From an uncultured Moraxellaceae bacterium (GTDB lineage: Bacteria; Pseudomonadota; Gammaproteobacteria; Pseudomonadales; Moraxellaceae), in contig CAJXOR010000008.1 in NCBI GenBank assembly GCA_913057715.1, positions 1-44,502 of the forward strand: 44,502 nucleotides of DNA, given 5' to 3'. Positions 28,928-38,144 of the stretch are shown piece by piece. Made by a program: the position numbers and the translations under genes. The notes beneath the pieces are model-generated. The model was not told the DNA's origin. It ran no database searches and saw only the letters and a list, made by a program, of their open reading frames with translations. Position 1 is the stretch's first letter; each line of letters opens with the position of its first letter.

Positions 28928-30244
28928 GTGCGTAGCATTAAGCTAGCAATATTAGGACTGGGAACCGTAGGAGCGGGTACGGTTAAGCTTCTTCAGGAAA
29001 ACTTGACAGAGATCAAGCGTAGAACGGGCTGTGACATCGAGATCACTCACGTTGGTACCCGCCGCGATCGACCCGATCTAAATCTTGAAGGCGTGAAACA
29101 AAGCAGCGACTTACTTGAAATCGTCAGACAGCCCGATGTAGATATCGTCATAGAGGTTATCGGTGGGATTGATTTTGCCGAAGAGCTCATGGTTGAAGCG
29201 ATCAAGCATGGCAAGCACATCGTCACCGCCAACAAAGCGCTCATTGCTGAAAAAGGCAACGAGTTGTTTGCGCTAGCCGATAAGGCTGGTGTCTTTATCG
29301 CCTATGAAGCGGCGGTTGCAGGCGGCATCCCCATCATCAAGGTGATGCGCGAATCACTCGCGGCCAACCAAATTGAACGCTTGGCCGGCATCATCAACGG
29401 AACGGGCAACTTTATCTTAAGCGAGATGCAAAGCGGTGCCAGCTTTGAAACTGCCCTAGCCCAAGCTCAAGAACTTGGATACGCAGAAGCCGACCCGACC
29501 TTCGATGTGCAAGGGATCGATGCAGCACACAAGCTCACCATCTTAGCCTCTATCGCTTTTGGTATCCCGCTGCAGTTCGACAAGGTTTTTTGCGAAGGCA
29601 TCGATATCATCCAGCAAGCCGACGTCGAATACGCACGCGAGCTAGGCTTCAGCATCAAGCACTTGGGCCTGGCCATACGTCAAACCGGTCAAGAACAGAA
29701 CAAGATCGAGCTTCGTGTTCACCCCACGCTGATCCCAACCCACCGACTCATAACCCATGTGAGCGGCGTCAAAAATGCCGTCATGGTTAAATCCGACGCG
29801 CTGGGTAACAGTATGTACTACGGTGCTGGTGCCGGTGCTGGTCCGACTGCTTCGGCCATCGTGGCAGACGTCATGGATTTGGTTCGCGCCTTGGCCAATC
29901 CCGGTGCAGCCAATCAATTGGTGCCGCACTTAGCGTTTCAGCCCGATCAGATCAGTGAGCTGCCCATCGCGGACATTTCAGAAGTGATTTCGGCTTATTA
30001 CTTGCGCCTGACCACGATCGATGAGCTGGGAGTGCTGACGCGAGTCACGCGAATTTTGAGTGATCACGGCATCAATATCGAGTCGATCATCCAGAAGCGC
30101 ACTCAAAACAATCAAGCCGTACCCATCATCATCACCACTCAAAGGGTGCTTGAATCCAAGATAGACGCTGCGATCAGGGCACTTGAGTCACTTGAAGCCG
30201 TCAACACCCCCATAGTTCGTTTACGAATCGAAGAACTTAATTAA
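28928..30244 (+). CDS. hom: Homoserine dehydrogenase
   Basis: About 438 residues. Reduces aspartate semialdehyde to homoserine for threonine and methionine. The N-terminal Rossmann fold has GLGTVGAGTV; the catalytic domain has EAAVAGGIPII and GIINGTGNFIL; an ACT domain at the C-terminus (from about 350, TTIDELGVLTRVTRIL) is the usual threonine-feedback site. No aspartokinase is fused, unlike E. coli ThrA. GTG 28928 is preferred, with AGGGG about 5 bp upstream; GTG 28922 is in frame but overlaps that site. thrC follows after 15 bp. Confidence 0.95.
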   Translation: MRSIKLAILGLGTVGAGTVKLLQENLTEIKRRTGCDIEITHVGTRRDRPDLNLEGVKQSSDLLEIVRQPDVDIVIEVIGGIDFAEELMVEAIKHGKHIVTANKALIAEKGNELFALADKAGVFIAYEAAVAGGIPIIKVMRESLAANQIERLAGIINGTGNFILSEMQSGASFETALAQAQELGYAEADPTFDVQGIDAAHKLTILASIAFGIPLQFDKVFCEGIDIIQQADVEYARELGFSIKHLGLAIRQTGQEQNKIELRVHPTLIPTHRLITHVSGVKNAVMVKSDALGNSMYYGAGAGAGPTASAIVADVMDLVRALANPGAANQLVPHLAFQPDQISELPIADISEVISAYYLRLTTIDELGVLTRVTRILSDHGINIESIIQKRTQNNQAVPIIITTQRVLESKIDAAIRALESLEAVNTPIVRLRIEELN

Positions 30245-30259
30245 TTAAAGGTCTCAGTT

Positions 30260-31417
30260 ATGAAGTTTCAGGCCACGCCTAACCACTATACCGGCTTAAT
30301 CGACCGCTATCGCAGCCGCTTGCCACTCTCAGCTGACACCCTTGCGATTTCCCTGGGTGAAGGTAATACGCCGCTGATTCGCCTGAGTAATTTGGTTAAG
30401 ACAACCGGTAAAAATGTCGATATTTATGTCAAATACGAGGGGCTTAACCCCACCGGATCCTTCAAAGATCGCGGCATGACCATGGCGGTCACCAAGGCGG
30501 TTGAAGCGGGCTCCAAGGCGATCATCTGCGCGTCTACCGGCAACACCTCAGCCGCAGCCGCTGCTTACGCCGCGCGCGCAGGCATCAAGGCGTTTGTACT
30601 GATCCCTGAAGGCAAGATTGCCATGGGGAAACTCGCTCAAGCGATGATGTACGGCGCCATCACCATGCAGATCCGCGGTAACTTTGACGATGGCATGCAG
30701 CTGGTCAAAGACGTGGCGGCCAAAACCAACGTCACCATCGTAAACTCGATTAACCCTTACCGCTTGCAAGGTCAAAAAACGGCAAGCTTTGAGATCATCG
30801 AGGAGTTGGGACGCGCACCGGATTACCATGCCCTGCCCGTTGGTAACGCCGGTAACATCACGGCACACTGGATCGGCTATACCGAAAGCGCTATCCAGTC
30901 CGGCGAGCACACCACCAACGCTTGTTCTTTTTGTGAAGGATCCTGCCAGTTCACCGGCGAGCCGATCATCGCTAAAGACTCACGTCCCAAGATGCTTGGT
31001 TTTCAAGCAGACGGCTCAGCTCCGTTCATGCGCGGCGCTCCGGTCAAAGACCCAGAGACCATCGCCACTGCGATCCGTATCGGTAACCCACAAAGCTGGT
31101 CTCAAGCACACGAAGTGATGAAAGAATCCGGCGGTTGGTTTGGTGAATTGCCTGACAGCGAGATCTTAAATACCCAATTACTGCTGGCAAGTTTAGAAGG
31201 GGTTTTCTGTGAACCTGCTTCAGCAGCCTCAGTTGCTGGGGTACTCAGAGACGTTAAGAGCGGCAAGATTCCTGAGGGCTCTACCATCGTATGCACCTTA
31301 ACTGGCAATGGCCTAAAAGACCCTGACACCGCCATGGAGTTATCCAAAGACGCTGTCCGGCTTACCATCGATGCAACGCTAGATCAGGTCAATCAAAGTA
31401 TCTTAAATCACCTGTAA
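30260..31417 (+). CDS. thrC: Threonine synthase
   Basis: 385 residues, PLP-dependent fold type II. Converts O-phosphohomoserine to threonine. The PLP lysine is in NPTGSFKDRGMTMAV (about 60-73), and the phosphate-binding stretch is CASTGNTSAAAAAYAARAG. VGNAGNITAHWIGY and the closing TGNGLKDPDTA are family-typical. This is the shorter class found in Pseudomonas relatives' neighbours and Gram-positives, rather than the 430-residue E. coli form. Co-transcribed with hom (15-bp gap; AAAGG before the ATG) and closed by a strong terminator. Confidence 0.94.
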   Translation: MKFQATPNHYTGLIDRYRSRLPLSADTLAISLGEGNTPLIRLSNLVKTTGKNVDIYVKYEGLNPTGSFKDRGMTMAVTKAVEAGSKAIICASTGNTSAAAAAYAARAGIKAFVLIPEGKIAMGKLAQAMMYGAITMQIRGNFDDGMQLVKDVAAKTNVTIVNSINPYRLQGQKTASFEIIEELGRAPDYHALPVGNAGNITAHWIGYTESAIQSGEHTTNACSFCEGSCQFTGEPIIAKDSRPKMLGFQADGSAPFMRGAPVKDPETIATAIRIGNPQSWSQAHEVMKESGGWFGELPDSEILNTQLLLASLEGVFCEPASAASVAGVLRDVKSGKIPEGSTIVCTLTGNGLKDPDTAMELSKDAVRLTIDATLDQVNQSILNHL

Positions 31418-31430
31418 GACCCAATAAGAT

Positions 31431-31460
31431 AAAAAACGCTGCTTCTGTGCAGCGTTTTTT
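31431..31460 (+). terminator. Intrinsic terminator of hom-thrC
   Basis: AAAAAACGCTGC pairs with GCAGCGTTTTTT around TTCTGT, ending in a six-T run at 31455-31460. Confidence 0.92.
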
Positions 31461-31601
31461 AATTAAACCCTATAACCTATAAGGGTTTATGGCGCATCTG
31501 ATCTGATTTATCTCAGCGTCTATCCTCTAGCGATAGCTAAGATTGGTCGACTCAAACACACTACTCTTTCGTATTCCATTCTCTACTCTCAAGGATGAGC
31601 G

Positions 31602-33218
31602 TTGATTTTTACTGAATTATCGATCGATTCAAGAGCCTTATTTCTTGAGAACAGTGACCTCATAGTTCATAGCTATGGCATCGTAAACGGCCTATTTTTG
31701 GCGTCGTTTATCTATATCATGCTGCTTGGGTTTACGCTGCTGCAGCAAAACAAAAACACCTCAGCTGGGCTGTCTTTTTTCATTGCCGGTCTCGCTTACG
31801 CTTTTTTTGGACTCTCCAATCTGTACTTGCAGTCGGTGTTTTCAAGCTTTGCATCCCAGGTCTACACCCCCGGATTGATTGAGTTCTCCCGCTTCTCTTT
31901 GCCTTTGGCGCTGATTCTGACTGTCATCATCTTTGTGCGCAGTTCAGCCCAAGAGTCCTTTTTTTCGTACCTGAAAATTAAAGACTATAAACCAGCCATC
32001 TGGTTTTTATACTCCATCAACGTGATTACCTTATTGCTGTTGGTGCTCATCAATCCGATTTATACCCTGCCACTTCTGAGTACTTTGTTGCTGCCACATG
32101 CGCTGATACTCGGGCATTTTTACTATACCCGTGAACCCATGTTAGGCACTTTACTGATTGCCATCGGAACCGCAGCTCTTCCGTTTTTGTGGATGCTACT
32201 GTCCTTTGCCTACGTGTTTACCGACATCAACCTGCCTCAGTGGTTGATCATGATGCTCAGCGTATTTGCTGCTGTTGCTGTGATAGTCGTAAGCTTTGTC
32301 ACCTTGCTCACCGGGCATGAACTTGCCATCAAATACTTTGAAGTTTACGAGCTCGATACCAAAAACTTGGTGGGCAGTATTTTTCCTGCGATTAACTCCA
32401 ATCAGTTCTACATGCTCTATCAGCCTAAGCTGTGTTTAAGCACAGGTCAGATCATGGGTTTGGAAGCACTAATCCGCTGGCAGCACCCAAGACACGGCAA
32501 TATTTCGCCGATTGATTTTATCCGATTGGCAGAAAAAACCGGCTCGATAGACGCGCTTTGCCGCTGGACCATAGACGCTATCATCTCTCAAGCCAAGGTC
32601 ATGATGGATACGGGTTACGATGTGGTCACATCAATCAACTTCTCAGCACTTAACGTCAATCACTCGATCATCGACTACCTACAAGACGCACTCCATCAAA
32701 ACAAAGTGCCCGCCTCAAGGATCATGGTAGAAATCACCGAGTCACTGGTTGTTGACATGAAAGATGAACAGAAATCAGCACTAGAGCGCCTATATGCGCT
32801 AGGTGTTCGAGTATCTCTCGATGATTACGGCACCGGATTTTCTTCGCTCAGCTACATCAACAAATTACAGCTCAGCGAAATCAAGATCGACCGTTCATTT
32901 GTTTTTGACTTGGACACCAATCAGAACAACTTTGTTATCGTTGAATCAACCTTACAAATGGCCAAAAGTTTAGGCCTTTGCGCCGTTGCTGAAGGTGTTG
33001 AGTGCGCAAAAATCTCGAGCATCCTGAACGACATGGGCTGTGATGTGATACAAGGCTACTTTGTCTGCAAGCCTCTTTCAGTCGACCGACTGATGAACTG
33101 GCTGTACGCTAACCGATATTATATCGGCAGTATTTCTGACGGCCAATCCAGTGAGACCCTACCCCGAATCAAACAGCACAGCGACTTTATCTTAAACGGC
33201 TTTAAGCAACCCGCTTAG
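31602..33218 (+). CDS. Membrane-anchored EAL-domain c-di-GMP phosphodiesterase
   Basis: 538 residues. About seven transmembrane helices in residues 20-245 form an uncharacterised sensor region without a periplasmic domain. A complete EAL domain follows (about 262-510). Catalytic elements are all present: EALIRW (the EAL glutamate, near 288), SINFSALNV (Asn), EITES (Glu), DDYGTGFSS (the DD motif), EIKIDRSF (Lys), EGVE (Glu) and QGYF (Gln). There is no GGDEF domain. It should hydrolyse c-di-GMP to pGpG. TTG 31602 has AGGA 6 bp upstream; the overlapping ATG at 31595 gives only a six-residue peptide. It ends 16 bp from convergent xerC. Confidence 0.9.
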   Translation: MIFTELSIDSRALFLENSDLIVHSYGIVNGLFLASFIYIMLLGFTLLQQNKNTSAGLSFFIAGLAYAFFGLSNLYLQSVFSSFASQVYTPGLIEFSRFSLPLALILTVIIFVRSSAQESFFSYLKIKDYKPAIWFLYSINVITLLLLVLINPIYTLPLLSTLLLPHALILGHFYYTREPMLGTLLIAIGTAALPFLWMLLSFAYVFTDINLPQWLIMMLSVFAAVAVIVVSFVTLLTGHELAIKYFEVYELDTKNLVGSIFPAINSNQFYMLYQPKLCLSTGQIMGLEALIRWQHPRHGNISPIDFIRLAEKTGSIDALCRWTIDAIISQAKVMMDTGYDVVTSINFSALNVNHSIIDYLQDALHQNKVPASRIMVEITESLVVDMKDEQKSALERLYALGVRVSLDDYGTGFSSLSYINKLQLSEIKIDRSFVFDLDTNQNNFVIVESTLQMAKSLGLCAVAEGVECAKISSILNDMGCDVIQGYFVCKPLSVDRLMNWLYANRYYIGSISDGQSSETLPRIKQHSDFILNGFKQPA

Positions 33219-33234
33219 TTTTTTATAGAGCCAA

Positions 33235-34173
33235 TTACTTGATGTGATTGGCCCTTGGATGAGCAGCGTCATACACCCGAGTCAACTCCTCGAAGTCCAC
33301 CTGAGTATAGATTTGGGTGGTTGAGAGGTTCTCATGGCCCAGCAGCTCCTGAACACCGCGCAAATCCTTAGACGCGCTGAGCAGATGCGTTGCAAAACAG
33401 TGCCTGAGCAGGTGGGGGTAAGTGTTTTGCGCAATACCGCAGTCAGCAGCGCGCTTCTTTATCAACCGTATCAGCGAACGAGCACTCAACTGTGCTCCTC
33501 GTGAGTTCAAAAACACTTCTTTGGCCTCACTTTTAGCAAAACGAACACCCAACCAGCGCTTTATCGCTTCGACCGATTGACGAGTCAGTGGCAGTTCACG
33601 CTCTTTTGAACCCTTACCCATCACTCGAACCATATGGTGATCTAAAAGCAGTCCACCTAATTTGAGCCCAACCAGCTCGGATGCCCTAAGGCCCGACCCG
33701 TAAAGCAACTCAAACATCGCCTGATCACGCATATAAAGCACTTCAGCCCTAGGAGTTAGATTTTCAGGCTGATGAGCTAAAAACTGCACGACCGTCTGTT
33801 GATCCAAGATTTCAGGCAAACCTCGAGGTTTACGCTTAAGTCCCAGCTCAGTGGTTGGGTCTTGCTCAATCTGCCCACTAAGCTCAAGCCAGTGAAAAAA
33901 CTGCCTCAGCGATGAGAGCTCCCGCTGCACACTTGAGTTACTGAGCTGATCACGCTCAAGTCTCAAAGCCAAGTAGCGCTCCATATCAAGAAACGCAATA
34001 TCTTTAAGGTCTAACCCGATCTCTTCGCAGTGATCAACAAATTTACCAATATCACGGGTATAGGCCCTGATCGTGTGTGCTGAGCGCTTGATGGAGAGTT
34101 GATTGTTAAGCCATTGTCGAAACAAATCGGCCAGCTCAAGACGCTCGCTTTTAGCCAATTTGTCGCCCTTCAT
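33235..34173 (-). CDS. xerC: Tyrosine recombinase XerC
   Basis: 312 residues. XerC with XerD resolves chromosome dimers at dif. SAM-like N-terminal domain about 15-100. The catalytic set is complete: Arg163 (GSGLRASEL), Lys187 (GKGSKERELPL), His254 and Arg257 (HLLRHCFATHLL), His280 (LLGHENLSTTQIY) and nucleophile Tyr289. Chromosomal role rather than phage integrase is supported by linkage to dapF (13-bp gap), the conserved gammaproteobacterial arrangement. The DUF484 gene that often lies between dapF and xerC is absent. GAGG lies 11 bp before the ATG. Confidence 0.95.
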   Translation of the reverse strand: MKGDKLAKSERLELADLFRQWLNNQLSIKRSAHTIRAYTRDIGKFVDHCEEIGLDLKDIAFLDMERYLALRLERDQLSNSSVQRELSSLRQFFHWLELSGQIEQDPTTELGLKRKPRGLPEILDQQTVVQFLAHQPENLTPRAEVLYMRDQAMFELLYGSGLRASELVGLKLGGLLLDHHMVRVMGKGSKERELPLTRQSVEAIKRWLGVRFAKSEAKEVFLNSRGAQLSARSLIRLIKKRAADCGIAQNTYPHLLRHCFATHLLSASKDLRGVQELLGHENLSTTQIYTQVDFEELTRVYDAAHPRANHIK

Positions 34174-34186
34174 AGATCGGATTACC

Positions 34187-35059
34187 TCAAGACATCGCTT
34201 TTAATCGGATCAAGTCTAACTGCCCATCAAACACCCGCTCGGTTGGCCCGCTCATGATCACAGGCTTGCCCTCCGACCATTCAATCTGTAGCCGACCACC
34301 GTATAGCTGAACCTCTACAGGCTTGCCGGCTTTAAGCAGCCCCATGCGCACTCCGGCCACCACAGCCGCGCACGCACCTGTGCCGCAGGCCTGAGTCTCT
34401 CCTGCCCCGCGCTCATAAACCCTGAGGCGGATAGAGCTGGGGTTTATGATCTGCATGAAACCCACGTTGACCTGTTTTGGGAAGGTAGGGTGTTTGACGA
34501 TCTGACTGCCAAAGCGGGCAACCGGCGCGCTTAGCACGTCATCGACCACAGTGACCGCGTGGGGGTTGCCCATGCTCACCATATAAAATGCCTCCGAATC
34601 AGTCCCCGCACTCAGTACATAGCGTCCCTCACTATCAGGAGCCCCCAAAGGTACAAATGGCAAACTTTTGAGCTCAAATTCAGGGTGACCCATATCAACA
34701 CTCACCAGACCCGAGTCGGTGATGGTCAAGTAAATCAAGCCGCAAGCTGTTTCTACCACCAGTTCACGTTTAAAGCTCAGTCCGCGCTCAACGACAAAAC
34801 GAGCAAAGCAGCGCGCGCCGTTGCCGCACTGCTCAACTTCAGAGCCGTCGGAGTTAAATATCCGATACCTAAAGTCCGCATCAGGACGCTCTGGCGCCTC
34901 AACTAACAGCAGCTGATCAAAACCCACACCTAAGTGACGATCGCCCAGCAACTTAACCAAATCATGGGTCAATTCAAACGATTGAGTAATTCGCTCAAGC
35001 ACCATGAAATCATTGCCAAGGCCATGCATCTTGGTAAAGTTAATCAGGCCCTCACTCAT
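34187..35059 (-). CDS. dapF: Diaminopimelate epimerase
   Basis: 290 residues. Interconverts LL- and meso-diaminopimelate for lysine and peptidoglycan. The two catalytic cysteines are in QCGNGARC (Cys78 the first GNGAR-adjacent pair) and ETQACGTGACAAVV. Family opening FTKMHGLGNDFMVLE. Start at ATG 35059: GGAG lies 7 bp before it and this gives the normal length; a start at 35098 would add a non-conserved 13 residues. The start codon overlaps the lysA stop by 8 bp, giving tight coupling. Confidence 0.96.
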   Translation of the reverse strand: MSEGLINFTKMHGLGNDFMVLERITQSFELTHDLVKLLGDRHLGVGFDQLLLVEAPERPDADFRYRIFNSDGSEVEQCGNGARCFARFVVERGLSFKRELVVETACGLIYLTITDSGLVSVDMGHPEFELKSLPFVPLGAPDSEGRYVLSAGTDSEAFYMVSMGNPHAVTVVDDVLSAPVARFGSQIVKHPTFPKQVNVGFMQIINPSSIRLRVYERGAGETQACGTGACAAVVAGVRMGLLKAGKPVEVQLYGGRLQIEWSEGKPVIMSGPTERVFDGQLDLIRLKAMS

Positions 35060-36302
35060 AACATCGCTCCAAATCCCATAATGACTCCGCCTTTTCACGC
35101 TCGCGAACCAACTGATGCGAAGCGCCGCTGACCATCACTTCAGCCGCGCGCCCACGGGTGTTGTAGTTGCTCGCCATCACAAACCCATAAGCTCCGGCAT
35201 CCATGATCGCGAGCAGATCGCCGTGCTCAAGGGCAAGGTCACGATCTTTAGCCAACCAGTCACCAGTCTCACAGATCGCACCGACGATGTCCCAAGTTTT
35301 CACCTCACCCAAACTTGGGCTGACGGGTTGCACGTCCATCCAGGACTGATAAAGCGCCGGGCGGATCAAGTCGTTCATGGCCGCATCGACCACGGCAAAG
35401 TTTTTAAACTCGGTGGGCTTTAAGATATCCACTTTGGTCAAGAGCAATCCAGCCTTAGCAGCGATCGCCCGTCCTGGCTCCATGTATACCTTGAGACCTA
35501 AGTTTTTTAGCGTCGGTAGCAGCGCTTGAGCGTACTCATGCGGCGTGGGCGGTGTTTCATCTTGATAGCAAACGCCCAGCCCCCCGCCGATATCGATGTG
35601 GCTTAGCGCGATCCCTTGATCCTCAAGCTCAGCAATCAACGTCGACATTTTGCTAAGCGCGTCCTCAAAGGCTTGCGTGCTGGTGAGCTGCGAGCCGATG
35701 TGGCAATCCACCCCAACCACCTGCAAAAACGGGTCAAGCTTCGCTTGTGTGTAGAGCTCAAGTGCGCGCTCAAAAGGCACGCCAAACTTGTTTTCTTTAA
35801 GCCCGGTCGATATGTAGGGGTGCGTTTGAGCATCGACGTCTGGGTTGACGCGCAAGGAGATCGGCGCGGGCAGATTCATGCGCGCAGCGACTTCAGAGAT
35901 GCGCTTAAGTTCCGCCTCAGACTCGACGTTGAAACAAGCGATGCCAGATCTGAGTGCCAGCTCGATATCTGCGTGAGACTTACCTAAGCCTGAAAAAACC
36001 ACTTTGGCTGCGTCTCCGCCAGCTGCCAGCACACGCTTAAGCTCGCCGCCACTGACAATATCAAACCCGCTGCCAAGCTTGGCCAGCACACTGAGTACGC
36101 CTAGGTTTGAGTTGGCTTTAACCGCAAAACACACTTGGTGATCTATCTCGCCAAAAGCCTGATCAAACGCTTGATAGTTAGCTTCAAGCAGGGTTTTCGA
36201 GTAGACATACAGCGGGGTGCCGTAGGTTTTCGCCAAGGTTTGCAGAGGGACATTTTCGGCCTGCAGCTCATCTTTGATACGGGTAAAGGGCTTAAAAGTC
36301 AT
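35052..36302 (-). CDS. lysA: Diaminopimelate decarboxylase
   Basis: 416 residues, fold-type III PLP enzyme. Makes L-lysine from meso-diaminopimelate. PLP lysine Lys62 in CFAVKANSN. HIGSQ and GGGLGVCY loops, the phosphate-binding EPGRAIAAKAG, and the C-terminal CETGDWLAKDR (the active-site cysteine contributed across the dimer) are visible. It overlaps lptM by 11 bp and dapF by 8 bp. It contains one GACATTTTGCTAA word at 35644, probably by coding chance. Confidence 0.97.
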   Translation of the reverse strand: MTFKPFTRIKDELQAENVPLQTLAKTYGTPLYVYSKTLLEANYQAFDQAFGEIDHQVCFAVKANSNLGVLSVLAKLGSGFDIVSGGELKRVLAAGGDAAKVVFSGLGKSHADIELALRSGIACFNVESEAELKRISEVAARMNLPAPISLRVNPDVDAQTHPYISTGLKENKFGVPFERALELYTQAKLDPFLQVVGVDCHIGSQLTSTQAFEDALSKMSTLIAELEDQGIALSHIDIGGGLGVCYQDETPPTPHEYAQALLPTLKNLGLKVYMEPGRAIAAKAGLLLTKVDILKPTEFKNFAVVDAAMNDLIRPALYQSWMDVQPVSPSLGEVKTWDIVGAICETGDWLAKDRDLALEHGDLLAIMDAGAYGFVMASNYNTRGRAAEVMVSGASHQLVREREKAESLWDLERCYE

Positions 36303-36474
36303 TTGGGTCCTGCTCGCTTAAAGAGGTTTCAACTGAATCCATGGAGGAGTCAGGCTCGGGCAGCTGGCTCGCTGGCACGTCAGTTCGGTAAAGTGGGCCA
36401 GTTTGCCCGCAGCCGCTCAAAGCGCTTAAGCCTGCGAGCAAGATCGCAATCGATATAGCAGAGGTGAATTTCAT
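36292..36474 (-). CDS. lptM: LptM-like small lipoprotein (YifL family)
   Basis: 60 residues. Signal with lipobox LSGC gives lipidation at Cys22, followed by the family motif CGQTGPLY (CGxxGPLY). LptM stabilises the LptDE lipopolysaccharide translocon in E. coli. The acidic disordered tail ends DPNDF, whose codons overlap the lysA start by 11 bp. First gene of lptM-lysA-dapF-xerC, the position this family usually takes. Confidence 0.88.
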   Translation of the reverse strand: MKFTSAISIAILLAGLSALSGCGQTGPLYRTDVPASQLPEPDSSMDSVETSLSEQDPNDF

Positions 36475-36551
36475 GATAAATTAGATTCAAAAGTTTGGTG
36501 CTCAGTATAACGCACCGATCTGCCCCGTAGATCACCTGGATACCCAGCAAG

Positions 36552-38096
36552 ATGAGCCTAGCGCCAAAACCCGATCAAGAGCTTGCCCAAACTTTTCATC
36601 AGTGGGCCAAAAACGGTGCAGATGCCGAGCAGATGTCCAAACTCGCCTATGCTCGAGCGCTGAGCAAGCTTGATATCAGGCCCAGCAATCTAGGTCTGAG
36701 TCGGCTGCGGGAGCTAAACGAGCTGGCAGCCAGTAAAACAAACAGCACGCTTGATAAGCTGGAGCGAAACAGCCAGTTTCGACACTTTTTATGTTTTTGT
36801 GCTTTTTTTGAAGCGTTAGTTGAATCGCAAAAGCTCAAGCAAAAACTAAGTGTGATCACCCTAAACCCGGCCGCAGTGAATCTCAAGCGGTGCGCGGTTT
36901 TTAAAATTGGCGAGAGCCGGTTTATGCCGGTGGCGCAGTGGCTCACCCCTTGGCCTGCAGGAAACCTGGATCTGCAAGCCGATTCAAGCCGCACAAAAGC
37001 CTCAGACATCTACCTCCCCTCAAGTCAGTTTGAGTCCGAGCAATCCACCAAACCCAAATCATCGCCCACTGTTGAAAGACAAAATCCTAAAGCCGAATCG
37101 GATCAGATAACCACCTCAGCGGTTGCAGCAGAGCAAACTACACCGATAGCACTTTCACCCACCCCGCTTCCACTTAAAGATAGTGTAAACAGCCAAGTCG
37201 ATCAGACAGTTGGTTCACCGCATAAACCCATAACCCAGCTCACACAGGAACCCCAGCAAGTATCTCAGCAAAAAACTGTAGATCCAGCGCCCTTCAAAGA
37301 GCCTACTACAACCGCTGAATACATCGACCCGGCCGCTCGGCCTGAACCAGATACATCAGAGCCGAACCCAACCAACCTAAGCAGTATCAGCTACTCAGCC
37401 ACCGGCGGCCAGCGCTTTGCCCTAGCGCCCAGACCTTACCTGCTGGCAGCTGCTCTACCGGTCTTGTTTTTACTGCTTCAACTTAAGCAGATATGGGTGC
37501 TATGGCAGGGTGGGTTCCAGAGCGACGATCTGACCGGAACCCTGGTCTGGACTTTGGTATGGGTGCTGATCTGCCTCTTGATAGCTGGTGTTTATGTAAC
37601 TTCAAAGATTGAGGTGTTCGCCACTAAGGCCGCTCGCCAATCTTGGTTTGGCTCCTCTCAAGCTTTTTTCGACGGTGACACCCATTTCGTTCACACAAAG
37701 GAGCTCACCGCCTTAGGCCCCATCACTCAAACCGTGATCAGGACGCGCCACGACTACCTGCTGCTTCGCGCGGCAAGACCTCATGCGCTAATTGGCGCCC
37801 TAGATCAGCTAGAAGAGGCGCGCTTTTTTCCGGCCGCCCTGCAGCAGATCAACAGCGGACAGACGCTTGAGTTTGGCTCATTAACCTTAAGCCGCGAGCT
37901 TCTCAGTTACGGCAATCAGGCCACCGCGCCCCAAAACATCGCAAGCCTCACGTACGATCTTGAGTGGGTAGACGTAACCCTGACAAATGGCAGCCGATTT
38001 GCTCATGTCCCAGCAGCAGCCATCGACTCCGCTCGCCGCCTAAAACTATTGATCGACGCGCTGTCCTCAGATAGCCCTAGCTCGCCCAACATCTAA
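36552..38096 (+). CDS. Orphan membrane protein with a long disordered linker
   Basis: 514 residues, no family recognised. Residues 1-130 are a mostly helical soluble domain (Ala/Leu/Lys-rich, with KRCAVFKIGESRFMPVAQWLTPWP at its end). Residues about 140-280 are a low-complexity Pro/Thr/Ser/Gln linker. Two transmembrane helices follow (about 294-315 and 330-352). The last 155 residues form a beta-rich domain that looks PH-like (TAVIRTRHDYLLLRAARPHALIGAL region, then YDLEWVDVTLTNGSRFAHVP). It diverges from lptM and converges on glyA. No Shine-Dalgarno stands out. Role unknown. Confidence 0.78.
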   Translation: MSLAPKPDQELAQTFHQWAKNGADAEQMSKLAYARALSKLDIRPSNLGLSRLRELNELAASKTNSTLDKLERNSQFRHFLCFCAFFEALVESQKLKQKLSVITLNPAAVNLKRCAVFKIGESRFMPVAQWLTPWPAGNLDLQADSSRTKASDIYLPSSQFESEQSTKPKSSPTVERQNPKAESDQITTSAVAAEQTTPIALSPTPLPLKDSVNSQVDQTVGSPHKPITQLTQEPQQVSQQKTVDPAPFKEPTTTAEYIDPAARPEPDTSEPNPTNLSSISYSATGGQRFALAPRPYLLAAALPVLFLLLQLKQIWVLWQGGFQSDDLTGTLVWTLVWVLICLLIAGVYVTSKIEVFATKAARQSWFGSSQAFFDGDTHFVHTKELTALGPITQTVIRTRHDYLLLRAARPHALIGALDQLEEARFFPAALQQINSGQTLEFGSLTLSRELLSYGNQATAPQNIASLTYDLEWVDVTLTNGSRFAHVPAAAIDSARRLKLLIDALSSDSPSSPNI

Positions 38097-38102
38097 ACTC
38101 AC

Positions 38103-38131
38103 AAAAAAAGCGCCCTAAGGGGCGCTTTTTT
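38103..38131. terminator. Bidirectional intrinsic terminator
   Basis: GCGCCC (38110-38115) pairs with GGGCGC (38120-38125) around TAAG. Seven A on the left and six T on the right let it serve both the orphan gene (+) and glyA (-). Confidence 0.92.
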
Positions 38132-38144
38132 AAACCACAAAAAC

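Noticed and set aside
33230-33252. Hairpin at the EAL/xerC junction as a terminator
   Set aside because: GCCAAT/ATTGGC is short, and T-runs lie before rather than after the stem on the plus strand.
33235-34173. Integrase of a mobile element
   Set aside because: The tyrosine recombinase is linked to dapF and lysA in the standard xerC position, and no att-like repeats or phage genes surround it.
35644-35651. GACATTTTGCTAA inside lysA as a regulatory copy
   Set aside because: It lies mid-gene and encodes ordinary LysA residues (LSKMS); kept only as a comparison for the intergenic motif.
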